A model generated the notes under the pieces. That model searched no databases, was not told the DNA's origin, and saw only the letters and a program-made list of their open reading frames with translations. DNA of 47,159 bases from Ruminococcus sp. (GTDB lineage: Bacteria; Bacillota; Clostridia; Oscillospirales; Ruminococcaceae), in NCBI GenBank assembly GCA_015066975.1, contig SVNI01000006.1:10949-58107 (forward strand), given 5' to 3'. Positions 1 through 7,632 of the stretch are shown here, piece by piece (positions within the stretch are counted from its first letter, which is position 1; each line of letters begins with the position of its first letter). The position numbers and the translations under genes are program-made.

Positions 1-1437
1 GTTTTCGACGTTCATTATTACGCACAGGATGTTTCCACAGATGAGGGTATCTTACAGGCAGCAAGAAGCCTTTATGACCCTGAATATCAAGAAAACAGCT
101 GGTTACAGCCGTGGGCTGGCGGATACTTCCCGTTCCTGACCAGAATGCAGGAATCTATTGATAAATACTATCCGGGCACAAAGCTTGCCGTTTCTGAATA
201 TAATCTCGGCAATATCAGCAACGAGAAAAATACAGGAAAATCTGTTATCACCGGCATTGCAGAAGCCGAAGCTCTGGGCGCATTCGCTCTGAATGAAGTA
301 TATTTCGCCACTTACTGGGGTACACTTCCGGAATGCCCGTATGTAGAATCTGCTATTAATCTCTATACAAATTACGACGGAAAAGGTGCTTCCTTTGGTG
401 ATACACTGGTATCTGCCGAAACAGAAGACCTCTCCAAAGCAGCAGCATTTGCATCCATCAACGGCGAAGATGATTCCGTCATCACAATGACACTCTCCAA
501 TAAAGATGCCTCTTCTGAAGAAAATGCTGTTATCAACCTGACAGGTTCTGATAAGAACTATCAGAGTGCAGTTGTCTATGCCATCACACAGGATTCCAGC
601 GATATCAAGATTATCGACGTGCAGAACGATATCGAAAATAATACCCTGACTGTTACCCTTCCGGCTCTCTCGGTTGCACAGATTGTCATCAGCGACCAGA
701 AATCTGATGCAGAAATCACTGAAGAACCCGATATCACAGTTAAAGAAACTGTATATAACTATGCCGATTTGGAACTCTCTCAGAACGGCTTCCCCATGAT
801 TCCTCTTGGTGATAAAGCACATCTGAAAGAAATCGTTATCAATTCCACAGCCACATCCAGCGAAGGTTCTTCCTATGGCGGCGGCGGCGGCGGTCTCTGC
901 TTCAACAAGGTTGTCCCCGAAGGCGAAACCGCAGAAGTATGGGGCAGTAAAGCGACTTCCTACACACTCGGCACACAGGATACTATTATCAAATTCGATG
1001 ACAAGTTCACCATTGTGACCGATGCTGCAAACAACAAGAGCGAAACTGTATCCGCTTCTACAAACGATACGTTTGCAGAATTTCAGGGCGACTGGTGGAG
1101 ATATTCTGAAAAGGAAGCCGACGGTTCTGATATCCAGATTACTTACAACACCATCAAGCTTGTCTATGAATATGACAACAGCGAAGAACTCCCCACTGAA
1201 TCCGAAACAGAATCCACAACTGATGCACCTGTTTCCGGAAGGCTCGGTGATGCTGACGAAAATGGTGAAATTGACATTCTCGATGTCATCACCATCAATA
1301 AAGCCATTCTCGGAAAAGAACTTCTCTCCGAACAGGGTCTGAAAAATATCGATTTCAACCAGAACAGCAAGCCGGATTCCGACGAATCTCTTGTCATTAT
1401 GAAATACATTGTCGGACTGATTACAGACTTCTCTTAA
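1..1437 (+). CDS. GH44-type endoglucanase/xyloglucanase with C-terminal type I dockerin (5' end missing)
   Basis: The reading frame is open from base 1, so the N-terminus lies outside the window; 478 residues are visible. The motif VSEYNLG (Glu codon at 196-198) matches the region of the catalytic nucleophile in GH44 glycanases (beta-1,4-glucan/xyloglucan hydrolysis). A small beta-rich domain follows, then a module from about residue 250 to 395 with a Gly6 stretch, likely carbohydrate-binding; it could be CBM76, a family I recall from R. flavefaciens GH44 enzymes, but I cannot confirm this. After an acidic Ser/Thr linker comes a dockerin (about residues 414-478, bases 1240-1434) with two calcium-loop/helix repeats beginning GDADENGEIDILD and DFNQNSKPDSDES. 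The enzyme is presumably secreted and docked on a cellulosomal scaffoldin. The dockerin call is firm, GH44 likely. Confidence 0.85.
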   Translation, partial: VFDVHYYAQDVSTDEGILQAARSLYDPEYQENSWLQPWAGGYFPFLTRMQESIDKYYPGTKLAVSEYNLGNISNEKNTGKSVITGIAEAEALGAFALNEVYFATYWGTLPECPYVESAINLYTNYDGKGASFGDTLVSAETEDLSKAAAFASINGEDDSVITMTLSNKDASSEENAVINLTGSDKNYQSAVVYAITQDSSDIKIIDVQNDIENNTLTVTLPALSVAQIVISDQKSDAEITEEPDITVKETVYNYADLELSQNGFPMIPLGDKAHLKEIVINSTATSSEGSSYGGGGGGLCFNKVVPEGETAEVWGSKATSYTLGTQDTIIKFDDKFTIVTDAANNKSETVSASTNDTFAEFQGDWWRYSEKEADGSDIQITYNTIKLVYEYDNSEELPTESETESTTDAPVSGRLGDADENGEIDILDVITINKAILGKELLSEQGLKNIDFNQNSKPDSDESLVIMKYIVGLITDFS

Positions 1438-1465
1438 TTTCTCTTGATAAGAATAAAAAACGCAG

Positions 1466-1512
1466 ACAGTGCCCCGGAATCTCTCCGGGGCACTGTTCAC
1501 AAGTATTTTTTC
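1466..1512 (+). terminator. Rho-independent terminator of the dockerin glycanase gene
   Basis: A perfect 12-bp stem, 1466-1477 with 1485-1496 (core GTGCCCCGG/CCGGGGCAC), with a 7-nt loop, is followed by a T-rich tail at about 1504-1511. It begins 28 bp after the stop codon. Confidence 0.9.
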
Positions 1513-1557
1513 AAACTTCCTATAAATGAAAAAATTCGGTACTATAATAGTGATTAA

Positions 1558-1593
1558 AAACAGGCATTTCTGATTTCTCAAAAATGCCTGTTT
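1558..1593 (-). terminator. Terminator of the tRNA-Thr gene
   Basis: An inverted repeat (1558-1569 with 1582-1593, AAACAGGCATTT) lies just past the tRNA 3' end. On the minus strand it is followed by a T-rich tail. Confidence 0.8.
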
Positions 1594-1605
1594 CCCAATA
1601 TTAGT

Positions 1606-1681
1606 TGGAGCTGATGACCGGATTTGAACCGGTGACCTACGCCTTACCAAGGCGTTGCGCTACCACCTGTGCCACATCAGC
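1606..1681 (-). tRNA. tRNA-Thr(GGT), CCA encoded
   Basis: On the minus strand the sequence folds as a cloverleaf. The acceptor stem is GCTGATG/CATCAGC, the anticodon stem ACGCC/GGCGT with loop TTGGTAA (anticodon GGT), and the T arm ACCGG-TTCAAAT-CCGGT. The discriminator base is T, and CCA is encoded at 1606-1608. The gene is monocistronic, with its own consensus promoter about 16 bp upstream and a terminator immediately downstream. Confidence 0.97.
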
Positions 1682-1696
1682 CTCACAACAATAATT

Positions 1697-1725
1697 ATTA
1701 TAGCACACTATTGTGAATTTGTCAA
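1697..1725 (-). promoter_or_regulatory. Consensus sigma-A promoter of tRNA-Thr
   Basis: TTGACA (1720-1725), a 17-bp spacer and TATAAT (1697-1702), with an extended -10 (TGCTATAAT). This is a perfect match in both boxes, as expected for a stable RNA gene. Confidence 0.93.
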
Positions 1726-1754
1726 GTGTTTTTTCAAAAAAATCTGAAAAAATT

Positions 1755-1779
1755 TTCCGGACAGATTTTCCGTCCGGAA
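1755..1779 (-). terminator. Terminator after the 74-aa protein gene
   Basis: TTCCGGAC (1772-1779 read on the minus strand) pairs with GTCCGGAA (1755-1762). A run of T residues follows on the minus strand. Confidence 0.8.
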
Positions 1780-1805
1780 CAGGCACAATATCGCCGATAT
1801 TACGA

Positions 1806-2030
1806 TTATTTCACCAGCTCTTTCAGCTTGTCCGCAAGTTCCAAATCTTCCTCAGAAAGCCGGATATTCGTGATGGCTTTTCTTCCGTCGGGAGAAGTGA
1901 CGCTGATTTCAATCAGACTGCCTTCTGTGACGTTCTGTCCGGCATAGCCGAAAAACTGAATAAACTTCGGGTGTCGTTCCTGAAATTTTTCAAGCATAGG
2001 CTTAATATGCATAAGTGCCATAGGATTCAT
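1806..2030 (-). CDS. Small conserved hypothetical protein (74 aa)
   Basis: A soluble, mostly charged 74-residue protein. Its pattern (MNPMALMHIKP, then EGSLIEISVTSPDGR, ending in a Leu/Glu-rich helix) matches small uncharacterised proteins I recall from many Clostridia; the function is unknown. It stands alone, with its own promoter, a GAGGT ribosome binding site and a terminator, so it is a genuine gene. No signal peptide or membrane segment is visible. Confidence 0.8.
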   Translation of the reverse strand: MNPMALMHIKPMLEKFQERHPKFIQFFGYAGQNVTEGSLIEISVTSPDGRKAITNIRLSEEDLELADKLKELVK

Positions 2031-2077
2031 AAAAAATTACCTCATTTCGTAAATTTCCGGAAATTCCGGCTTTTTTT

Positions 2078-2106
2078 ATTATAGCATACTTTCCTGAAAA
2101 AAGCAA
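2078..2106 (-). promoter_or_regulatory. Promoter of the 74-aa protein gene
   Basis: TTGCTT (2101-2106), a 17-bp spacer and TATAAT (2078-2083), preceded by TG as TGCTATAAT. The leader contains a TTTCCGGAAA palindrome at about 2053-2062. Confidence 0.85.
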
Positions 2107-2206
2107 GCGGATTCAGGCAATTTATTGTTATTTTTATATCAATCTAAAGCTTTTTTGCACAAATCGCCGAAATTCAGAATTTTCACACAATTTTCAGAAA
2201 AATATC

Positions 2207-2235
2207 TTGCATCTGCATCATGCTTGTGCTAAAAT
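2207..2235 (+). promoter_or_regulatory. Promoter of pyk
   Basis: TTGCAT (2207-2212), a 17-bp spacer and TAAAAT (2230-2235) with an upstream TG. It lies about 50 bp before the pyk start and is divergent from the promoter of the 74-aa gene. Confidence 0.8.
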
Positions 2236-2288
2236 GATAATGGCAAAATTTTTAAATAATTACTTCCCAGATTGGAGCGTATTTTTTT

Positions 2289-3716
2289 ATGAGCAACAGA
2301 AAAACAAAAATTGTCTGCACAATAGGCCCTGCTACAGACAAGCCTGAAATTCTCAGAGATATGATGCTTTCCGGCATGAATGTCGCAAGATTCAATTTCT
2401 CTCACGGCGATTATGCCACCCATAAACAGAGATTCGATGCGATTGTCAAGCTTCGTGAAGAACTTGGCCTGCCGATTGCTACCATGCTTGATACCAAAGG
2501 CCCTGAAGTCCGCCTGAAAAAATTTGTGGATGACAAGCCTGTTGAAATCCATGATGGCGATACTTACACCCTCACGACAAATGATGTTCCCTGTACTGCC
2601 GAAACCGGAAGCATTACATTCAAAAATCTTCCGCAGGATGTAAGCGTTGGCACAAGAATCTTAATCAATGACGGCGTTATTGAACTCTTAGCTGAAAAAA
2701 TCACCAGAACAGACGTTATCTGCCGGGTTATCCACGGCGGTGTGCTCTCGAACAACAAGGGCATTAACGTGCCCGGTGTGCGCCTTTCCATGCCCTATCT
2801 GAGCGATGCGGATATGAATGACCTCGAATTTGGTGCGAAAATGGGATATGACTTTATCGCAGCAAGCTTTGTGCGTTCGGCAGCGGATATTAATTATCTG
2901 AGAAGATTCACAGAGAGCCTTGGCTGGTTCAATGTCCGGATTATCGCTAAGATTGAGAATCTCGACGGTGTGCATAATATTGATGAGATTCTGGAAGCGG
3001 CTGACGGCATCATGGTGGCAAGAGGCGATATGGGTGTAGAAATTCCATTCGAGCAGATTCCGGCCATTCAGAAGCAGTTGATTCAGAAAGGCTATAATGC
3101 CGGAAAACAGGTTATCACGGCGACACAGATGCTGGAATCCATGATTAACAATCCACGCCCGACCCGTGCTGAAATCACCGACGTTGCAAATGCTATTTAT
3201 GACGGCACAAGTGCAATCATGCTCTCCGGCGAAACGGCTGCCGGCCAGTTCCCGGTGGAAGTTGTCCGCACAATGGACTTAATCGCATCCACGACTGAGG
3301 GCAATATTGATTATAAGCATGAATTCTCTGTCAGAAAAGAAAATGATAATGTCTCGATTGATGAAGGCATTGCACATGCGGCTGTAACGACTGCACATGA
3401 CCTGAATGCACGTGCGATTATCGCTGTTACCAAGCGCGGAAAAACAGCAAGACTTATCTCAAAATTCCGGCCATCCGTGCCGATTCTCGGCTGTACCACT
3501 GACGAAGACAATCAGCGCAAGATGAACATGAGCTGGGGAGTCACACCGTTTGTGATTGATGAAGAAGACAATACAGATACGCTCTTTGCTAAAGCCGTTG
3601 CTGCTGCCAAATCACACGGCTATGTGCAGGAAGGTGACTTAGTTGTTATCACTGCCGGCGTACCGCTGGGCATTTCCGGCATGACCAACCTGATGAAAGT
3701 AGAAAGAATTTCCTGA
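2289..3716 (+). CDS. pyk: Pyruvate kinase
   Basis: Converts phosphoenolpyruvate and ADP to pyruvate and ATP, the last step of cytosolic glycolysis. The 475-residue protein carries the family landmarks: KIVCTIGPAT at the N-terminus, DTKGPEVR near residues 68-75, the metal/substrate segment around IENLDGVHNIDEI and GDMGVEIPFEQIP, and ATQMLESM. It ends after the alpha/beta C-terminal domain, so it lacks the extra PEP-utilizer domain that lengthens the Bacillus enzyme. It is monocistronic, with its own promoter (2207-2235), a modest GGAG site and a strong terminator. Confidence 0.97.
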   Translation: MSNRKTKIVCTIGPATDKPEILRDMMLSGMNVARFNFSHGDYATHKQRFDAIVKLREELGLPIATMLDTKGPEVRLKKFVDDKPVEIHDGDTYTLTTNDVPCTAETGSITFKNLPQDVSVGTRILINDGVIELLAEKITRTDVICRVIHGGVLSNNKGINVPGVRLSMPYLSDADMNDLEFGAKMGYDFIAASFVRSAADINYLRRFTESLGWFNVRIIAKIENLDGVHNIDEILEAADGIMVARGDMGVEIPFEQIPAIQKQLIQKGYNAGKQVITATQMLESMINNPRPTRAEITDVANAIYDGTSAIMLSGETAAGQFPVEVVRTMDLIASTTEGNIDYKHEFSVRKENDNVSIDEGIAHAAVTTAHDLNARAIIAVTKRGKTARLISKFRPSVPILGCTTDEDNQRKMNMSWGVTPFVIDEEDNTDTLFAKAVAAAKSHGYVQEGDLVVITAGVPLGISGMTNLMKVERIS

Positions 3717-3727
3717 AATAATTCCTC

Positions 3728-3754
3728 AAAAAGCCCCTGTTCCGGGGGCTTTTT
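3728..3754 (+). terminator. Terminator of pyk
   Basis: A 10-bp stem (3728-3737 with 3745-3754; AAAAAGCCCC/GGGGCTTTTT) with a 7-nt loop; the T run forms part of the stem and tail. It starts 12 bp after the pyk stop. Confidence 0.9.
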
Positions 3755-3766
3755 CATTTCCGGATA

Positions 3767-3793
3767 TGAAAAAGCCCGGCAGTTTCCTGCCGG
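3767..3793 (-). terminator. Terminator of the ispH-rpsA fusion gene
   Basis: On the minus strand CCGGCAG (3787-3793) pairs with CTGCCGG (3776-3782) around a GAAA tetraloop. GCTTTTTC follows. Confidence 0.9.
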
Positions 3794-3820
3794 ACTGATA
3801 ATACCTATGCTTCAGAAGAA

Positions 3821-5767
3821 TTATTCTTCTTCGTCATCAGATTCTACTTCTCTCATGGAAATAGAAATTCTCTTGCTGTCGAGGTCGATACCGATAATCT
3901 TCACCTGTACTTCGTCACCGACAGAAACAACGTCCTTGACGTTTTCTACACGGCGGTCAGCAAGCTGGGAAATGTGAATCAAACCATCCACACCGTCAAT
4001 AATCTGTGCAAATGCACCAAAAGAAGTGATAGACACAATCTTAGCAGTCACAACATCACCGATAGCATATTCTCTCTGGAATTTTTCCCACGGATTGTCT
4101 TCGGCTCTCTTGTAGCCGAGAGAAATTCTCTGCTTTTCGGGGTCGAGTTCCTTGATGTAGACTTTCAGGGTATCGCCTACAGAAACGACTTGACTCGGAT
4201 GCTTGATTCTGTTCCAGGACAGTTCAGAAATATGCACCATGCCGTCAATACCGCCGAGGTCTACAAATGCGCCGTAACTTGTCAGGGACTTTACTTCGCC
4301 TTCGTATTCCTTGCCGACTTCAGCAGTTTCCCAGAAAGCAGCCTTGGCAGCTTCTCTTTCCTGACGGGAAACAGCTCTGACAGAACCGACAGCACTCTTC
4401 TTGCGTTCCGGAGCTTCCAGTACAATAAACTTCACGGTCTGGCCTTTCAGTTCATCCAGGGAAGCTTCGCGGGGCAGTCCGGTCTGAGATGCCGGAATAA
4501 AGATGCGAACGCCTTCGTAGTATACATTCACACCGCCCTTGACAACATTGCTGACAACAGCTTCCAGCACAGTACCTTCTTCTTTTGCCTTGATGACTTT
4601 ATCCACGCCGGCCTGTTCGTCAACTTTTCTCTTGGAGAGAGTTGCAATGCCGTCCTGGTCACTGACTTTGATAACAATCAGGTCAATTTCGTCGCCTTCT
4701 TTTACGAGGTCAGAGGGCTTCTTTGTCGGGTCGCTGGTCAGTTCGCTTGCCGGAACAGTACCGGTCTGCTTTGCGCCGAGGTCAACGATAACTTCGCTGT
4801 TGTTGACAGACATGACGTAGCCTTTCACTCTATCTCCGTTTCTCAGCTTTTTGCTGAAATTTTCGCTCTCGATTGCCTGAGCAAAATCGATGTCTTCCTC
4901 CGTTTCCGGAATTTTGTTCAGATTTTCTTCCATGGTAAAAATTACCTCCTTAATAATATGTGCCGGTGTGGAAGCGCCGGCAGTAATGCCGATAAATTCG
5001 GCATCAGACAGGTCTAAAGTGTCAAGCTCGTCCGCATTTTCGATATGATAGCTTTTGCAGTGTCTTTTGCTGATGTCATAAAGCTTCACGGTATTGGAAC
5101 TATGTTTTCCGCCGATGACAATCATGCAGTCAGCTTCCGACGCGAGGGCAGCAGCATCAGACTGTCTCTGTTCGGTGGCACTGCAAATAGTTTCGTAAAC
5201 AACGATATTAAAATCTTTTTCAGGAAGGACTTTTAAACACTCTCCCCATATTATATTATTATACGTCGTTTGCGCAACAATTGCAAGCCTTTTTGAAAAG
5301 TTTTTTTCCAAATTATGAAAAAAGTCTTTCAGCACAATTTCATTCCGGAAAACAAAATAATTTTGTTCACAATGTCCAATAATACCCTGCACTTCGGGGT
5401 GGGTTTCATCTCCTGCGATAAGAATAAAACTTCCCTTTGCGGTTTCGTCAGCAACGATTTTATGAATGCGCCTGACAAAAGGGCAGGTGGCATCAATCAC
5501 GGGGTTACCGAGGGCATGAATCCGGTCATAAACAGCTTTCTCGACACCATGCGAGCGGATGACAACATATTCGTCCGGGCGGAGTTCGGAAACGTCCTGG
5601 ATGATTCTTGCACCGCGGGCTTTCATATCATTGACCACATCTGTATTATGAATAATAGGGCCTAACGTCGCAACTGGCTTGTGCTGTTCCAGTGCCTTGT
5701 AAACCATATCCACGGCACGATTGACACCGAAACAGAATCCGGCGGATTCCGCAACCTTGATTTTCAT
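3821..5767 (-). CDS. ispH: Fused IspH (HMB-PP reductase) and four-domain S1 RNA-binding protein
   Basis: 648 residues. Residues 1 to about 280 are IspH (LytB), the [4Fe-4S] reductase ending the MEP isoprenoid pathway. The three cluster cysteines are C12 (GFCFGV), C95 (DATCP) and C195 (YETICSATEQ), and THPE supplies catalytic E125. From about residue 300 follow four S1 domains, as in short Firmicutes ribosomal protein S1. This fusion is known in Clostridia. I chose the ATG at 5767: the longer frame would start at 5845 inside the -35 box of a consensus promoter, and AAGGCGGT precedes 5767. An internal ATG at 4933, right at the domain junction, has an excellent Shine-Dalgarno sequence, so a separate S1 protein of 370 residues may also be made. 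Confidence 0.95.
   Translation of the reverse strand: MKIKVAESAGFCFGVNRAVDMVYKALEQHKPVATLGPIIHNTDVVNDMKARGARIIQDVSELRPDEYVVIRSHGVEKAVYDRIHALGNPVIDATCPFVRRIHKIVADETAKGSFILIAGDETHPEVQGIIGHCEQNYFVFRNEIVLKDFFHNLEKNFSKRLAIVAQTTYNNIIWGECLKVLPEKDFNIVVYETICSATEQRQSDAAALASEADCMIVIGGKHSSNTVKLYDISKRHCKSYHIENADELDTLDLSDAEFIGITAGASTPAHIIKEVIFTMEENLNKIPETEEDIDFAQAIESENFSKKLRNGDRVKGYVMSVNNSEVIVDLGAKQTGTVPASELTSDPTKKPSDLVKEGDEIDLIVIKVSDQDGIATLSKRKVDEQAGVDKVIKAKEEGTVLEAVVSNVVKGGVNVYYEGVRIFIPASQTGLPREASLDELKGQTVKFIVLEAPERKKSAVGSVRAVSRQEREAAKAAFWETAEVGKEYEGEVKSLTSYGAFVDLGGIDGMVHISELSWNRIKHPSQVVSVGDTLKVYIKELDPEKQRISLGYKRAEDNPWEKFQREYAIGDVVTAKIVSITSFGAFAQIIDGVDGLIHISQLADRRVENVKDVVSVGDEVQVKIIGIDLDSKRISISMREVESDDEEE
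4931..4951 (-). promoter_or_regulatory. Internal Shine-Dalgarno and ATG at the IspH/S1 junction
   Basis: On the minus strand AAGGAGGT (4944-4951) is followed after 10 nt by ATG (4933-4931), in frame, at Met279 of the fusion. It lies exactly between the IspH domain and the S1 array. The bases also encode Lys-Glu-Val, so the match could be incidental. Confidence 0.5.
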
Positions 5768-5816
5768 GAAACCGCCTTCTTTCATTTCAGATTTAAAAAA
5801 TTTTAAAACATAATTT

Positions 5817-5845
5817 ATTATATCATATTTTTCAGGATTTGTCAA
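5817..5845 (-). promoter_or_regulatory. Consensus promoter of the ispH-rpsA fusion
   Basis: TTGACA (5840-5845), a 17-bp spacer and TATAAT (5817-5822), with TGATATAAT as an extended -10. It fixes the translation start at 5767 rather than 5845. Confidence 0.92.
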
Positions 5846-5882
5846 GCCTGAAACGGAATTAAAAATTTTTCTGTGAATGTTC

Positions 5883-5911
5883 TTGTTTTTCTGCGCAGAT
5901 TATGCTATAAT
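5883..5911 (+). promoter_or_regulatory. Promoter of the 95-aa lipoprotein gene
   Basis: TTGTTT (5883-5888), a 17-bp spacer and TATAAT (5906-5911), with TGCTATAAT as an extended -10. A purine-rich AGAGAGG site follows before the ATG at 5951. Confidence 0.82.
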
Positions 5912-5950
5912 AGACAGGAAAGCAAAAAAATCACAGAGAGGAATTTTGAT

Positions 5951-6238
5951 ATGAAAGCCAATACCATTCTGATGCTGATGCTGATTCCGGTGCTGGCCGG
6001 GATGCTGACTGCCTGTGGTGAGGAACAGGCGGAGTCTTCCTACATTCCGGAAACAGCCTCCACGGAACAGAAGCAGACCTATCCGGTACTGACTACCCCC
6101 GGAGGAAATGTAGAATTTGTAGATGCGCCGGAAACTGCACCTGTCATCATTGACGGTGATGAGCTTCCGACGGAAGAGCCTGTTTCCGAAATCTACCAGT
6201 CAGCACCGGACATTATGCCAGATGCCGGAACACCATAA
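5951..6238 (+). CDS. Small predicted lipoprotein (95 aa), function unknown
   Basis: Starts MKANTILMLML and has a lipobox LTAC near residue 22, so it should be lipid-anchored outside the membrane. The mature part is short, acidic and Pro/Thr/Glu-rich (for example ETAPVIIDGDELPTEEP), with no recognisable domain; it may be mainly an extended, disordered tail. The ATG at 5951 is preferred over the upstream in-frame ATG at 5873, which lies ahead of the promoter. The gene is a plus-strand island between plsC and ispH, genes that are normally adjacent and co-directional in Clostridia. Confidence 0.75.
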   Translation: MKANTILMLMLIPVLAGMLTACGEEQAESSYIPETASTEQKQTYPVLTTPGGNVEFVDAPETAPVIIDGDELPTEEPVSEIYQSAPDIMPDAGTP

Positions 6239-6247
6239 ACAAAACAC

Positions 6248-6282
6248 TGCCGTGCATGAATCTGCACGGCAAATATTTTTTT
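6248..6282. terminator. Bidirectional terminator between the lipoprotein gene and plsC
   Basis: TGCCGTGCA (6248-6256) pairs with TGCACGGCA (6263-6271) around a 6-nt loop. A strong T tract follows on the plus strand; on the minus strand the tail is GTGTTTTGTTT. It serves the two convergent genes. Confidence 0.87.
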
Positions 6283-6919
6283 ACTGCTTAGCTTCCGTGG
6301 GGAGTTCCGGTTCGTCCACCAGATTCCGGATGCCGTCCATAATAGGGGGCATAATCTCGGTTCTGATAGTTTTCAGAAGTTCCCGTTCAGTCAGATGTTC
6401 TGTATCCGGCAGAGTGGACGCCAGAATTGGTTCACCGATTCTGACTCTGATTTTACTGCGGAAATGGAGTTTTTCGCCCTCGAAATTAATCCCTATCGGG
6501 ATAATATCCGCATGGACTCTGGAGGCAACCAGCGCGACACCGGACTTTCCTTTTCCGATGCGTCCTGTTTTGCTTCTTGTGCCTTCCGGAAAAATAAGCA
6601 GATTCTTCCCGTTCCGGATATATTCGGCAGAAGTTTCAATCACCTGCATATCTCCCGAACCTCTTTCGACCGGAAATGCGCCGAGCCATCTAATCAGTGC
6701 GGAAAATGCCTTGTTTCCCTCGAATAATTCCTTTTTGGCCATGAAGCCAAATCTTCCATAGCCGGAGAGTGCCACCAGCACCGGGTCAAGATAGCTTCTG
6801 TGATTCGATACAAAAATATAGGGCTTTCCTTTTTCAATATTCTTTCTGCCCTCGAATTTCAGGTCATACCAGAGATGCAGAACCCCTCTGACAATCAGCA
6901 TAGCAATCGTATACAGCAT
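6281..6919 (-). CDS. plsC: 1-acyl-sn-glycerol-3-phosphate acyltransferase
   Basis: Transfers the second acyl chain to lysophosphatidic acid to give phosphatidic acid, at the inner face of the membrane. The 212 residues include the catalytic H-x4-D motif (NHRSYLDP), the phosphate-binding FPEGTRS motif, and a hydrophobic N-terminus (MLYTIAMLIVRGVL) for membrane association. It lies 12 bp after cmk in the same operon; cmk-plsC is a conserved pair in Clostridia. Its length is normal for the family. Confidence 0.95.
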   Translation of the reverse strand: MLYTIAMLIVRGVLHLWYDLKFEGRKNIEKGKPYIFVSNHRSYLDPVLVALSGYGRFGFMAKKELFEGNKAFSALIRWLGAFPVERGSGDMQVIETSAEYIRNGKNLLIFPEGTRSKTGRIGKGKSGVALVASRVHADIIPIGINFEGEKLHFRSKIRVRIGEPILASTLPDTEHLTERELLKTIRTEIMPPIMDGIRNLVDEPELPTEAKQ

Positions 6920-6931
6920 AGCAACTTTTCC

Positions 6932-7597
6932 TCAGTTCAGTTTTTCTTTAATCAGTGCTGTGATATGCTCCACGACTTCATGAAAGCCCATCTCAGAAGA
7001 ATCCACCAGAACGGCATCATCTGCCTGACATAACGGCGCAGTTTCCCGGTGCATGTCGTTATAGTCCCTCTGCTGAATGTCTTTCAGAATTTCCTCATAT
7101 GGCGGACAGCCGGGCTTTTCTCTCAGTTCCAGATACCGCCGGGAAGCTCTTTCTTCTGCGGATGCTGTCAGAAAAATTTTCAAATCCGCATGGGGAAGCA
7201 CAACTGTTCCGATATCCCGGCCGTCCATAATAATATCATTTTCCGAAGCGATTTTCTTCTGCAAATCCAGCAGATGTTTCCGGACTGCCGGCACTGCCGA
7301 CACTTTGGATGCCGTCATAGACACTTCCGGACTGCGGATATAATCAGACACATCCTCACCGCAGAGCAGAACTCTCTGCACACCGCCGATAAATTTCAGT
7401 TCAATATTGATATTTTCAAGCTGGTCTGCAATCTGTTCCGGTTCAGTGCAGTGATTCCGAAGCGCATACAGACCAATTGCCCGGTACATTGCTCCGGTAT
7501 CGACATGAATAAATCCCAATTCTTTTGCAATTGCTTTTGAGATACTGCTTTTCCCTGCACCGCTAGGGCCGTCAATTGCGATATTCACTGTTTTCAT
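6932..7597 (-). CDS. cmk: Cytidylate kinase
   Basis: Phosphorylates CMP and dCMP with ATP, feeding pyrimidine nucleotide and CDP-lipid pools. The 221-residue protein starts MKTVNIAIDGPSGAGKSS (P-loop) and has DTGAMYRA and DGRDIGTVVLP, all characteristic of Cmk. It lies between the HI0933-like gene and plsC in a minus-strand operon, with gaps of 35 and 12 bp. Confidence 0.97.
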   Translation of the reverse strand: MKTVNIAIDGPSGAGKSSISKAIAKELGFIHVDTGAMYRAIGLYALRNHCTEPEQIADQLENINIELKFIGGVQRVLLCGEDVSDYIRSPEVSMTASKVSAVPAVRKHLLDLQKKIASENDIIMDGRDIGTVVLPHADLKIFLTASAEERASRRYLELREKPGCPPYEEILKDIQQRDYNDMHRETAPLCQADDAVLVDSSEMGFHEVVEHITALIKEKLN

Positions 7598-7632
7598 AAC
7601 GATATAACTCCTTTAATAATTTAGCATAAAAA

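Noticed and set aside
103-1650. Long minus-strand open frame opposite the dockerin gene (515 codons)
   Set aside because: It is the antisense frame of the glycanase, runs through the terminators and into the tRNA, is rich in Cys/Phe, and lacks a ribosome binding site.
5768-5845. Longer start (5845) for the ispH-rpsA fusion
   Set aside because: That ATG overlaps the -35 box of a consensus promoter, and the standard IspH N-terminus begins at 5767.
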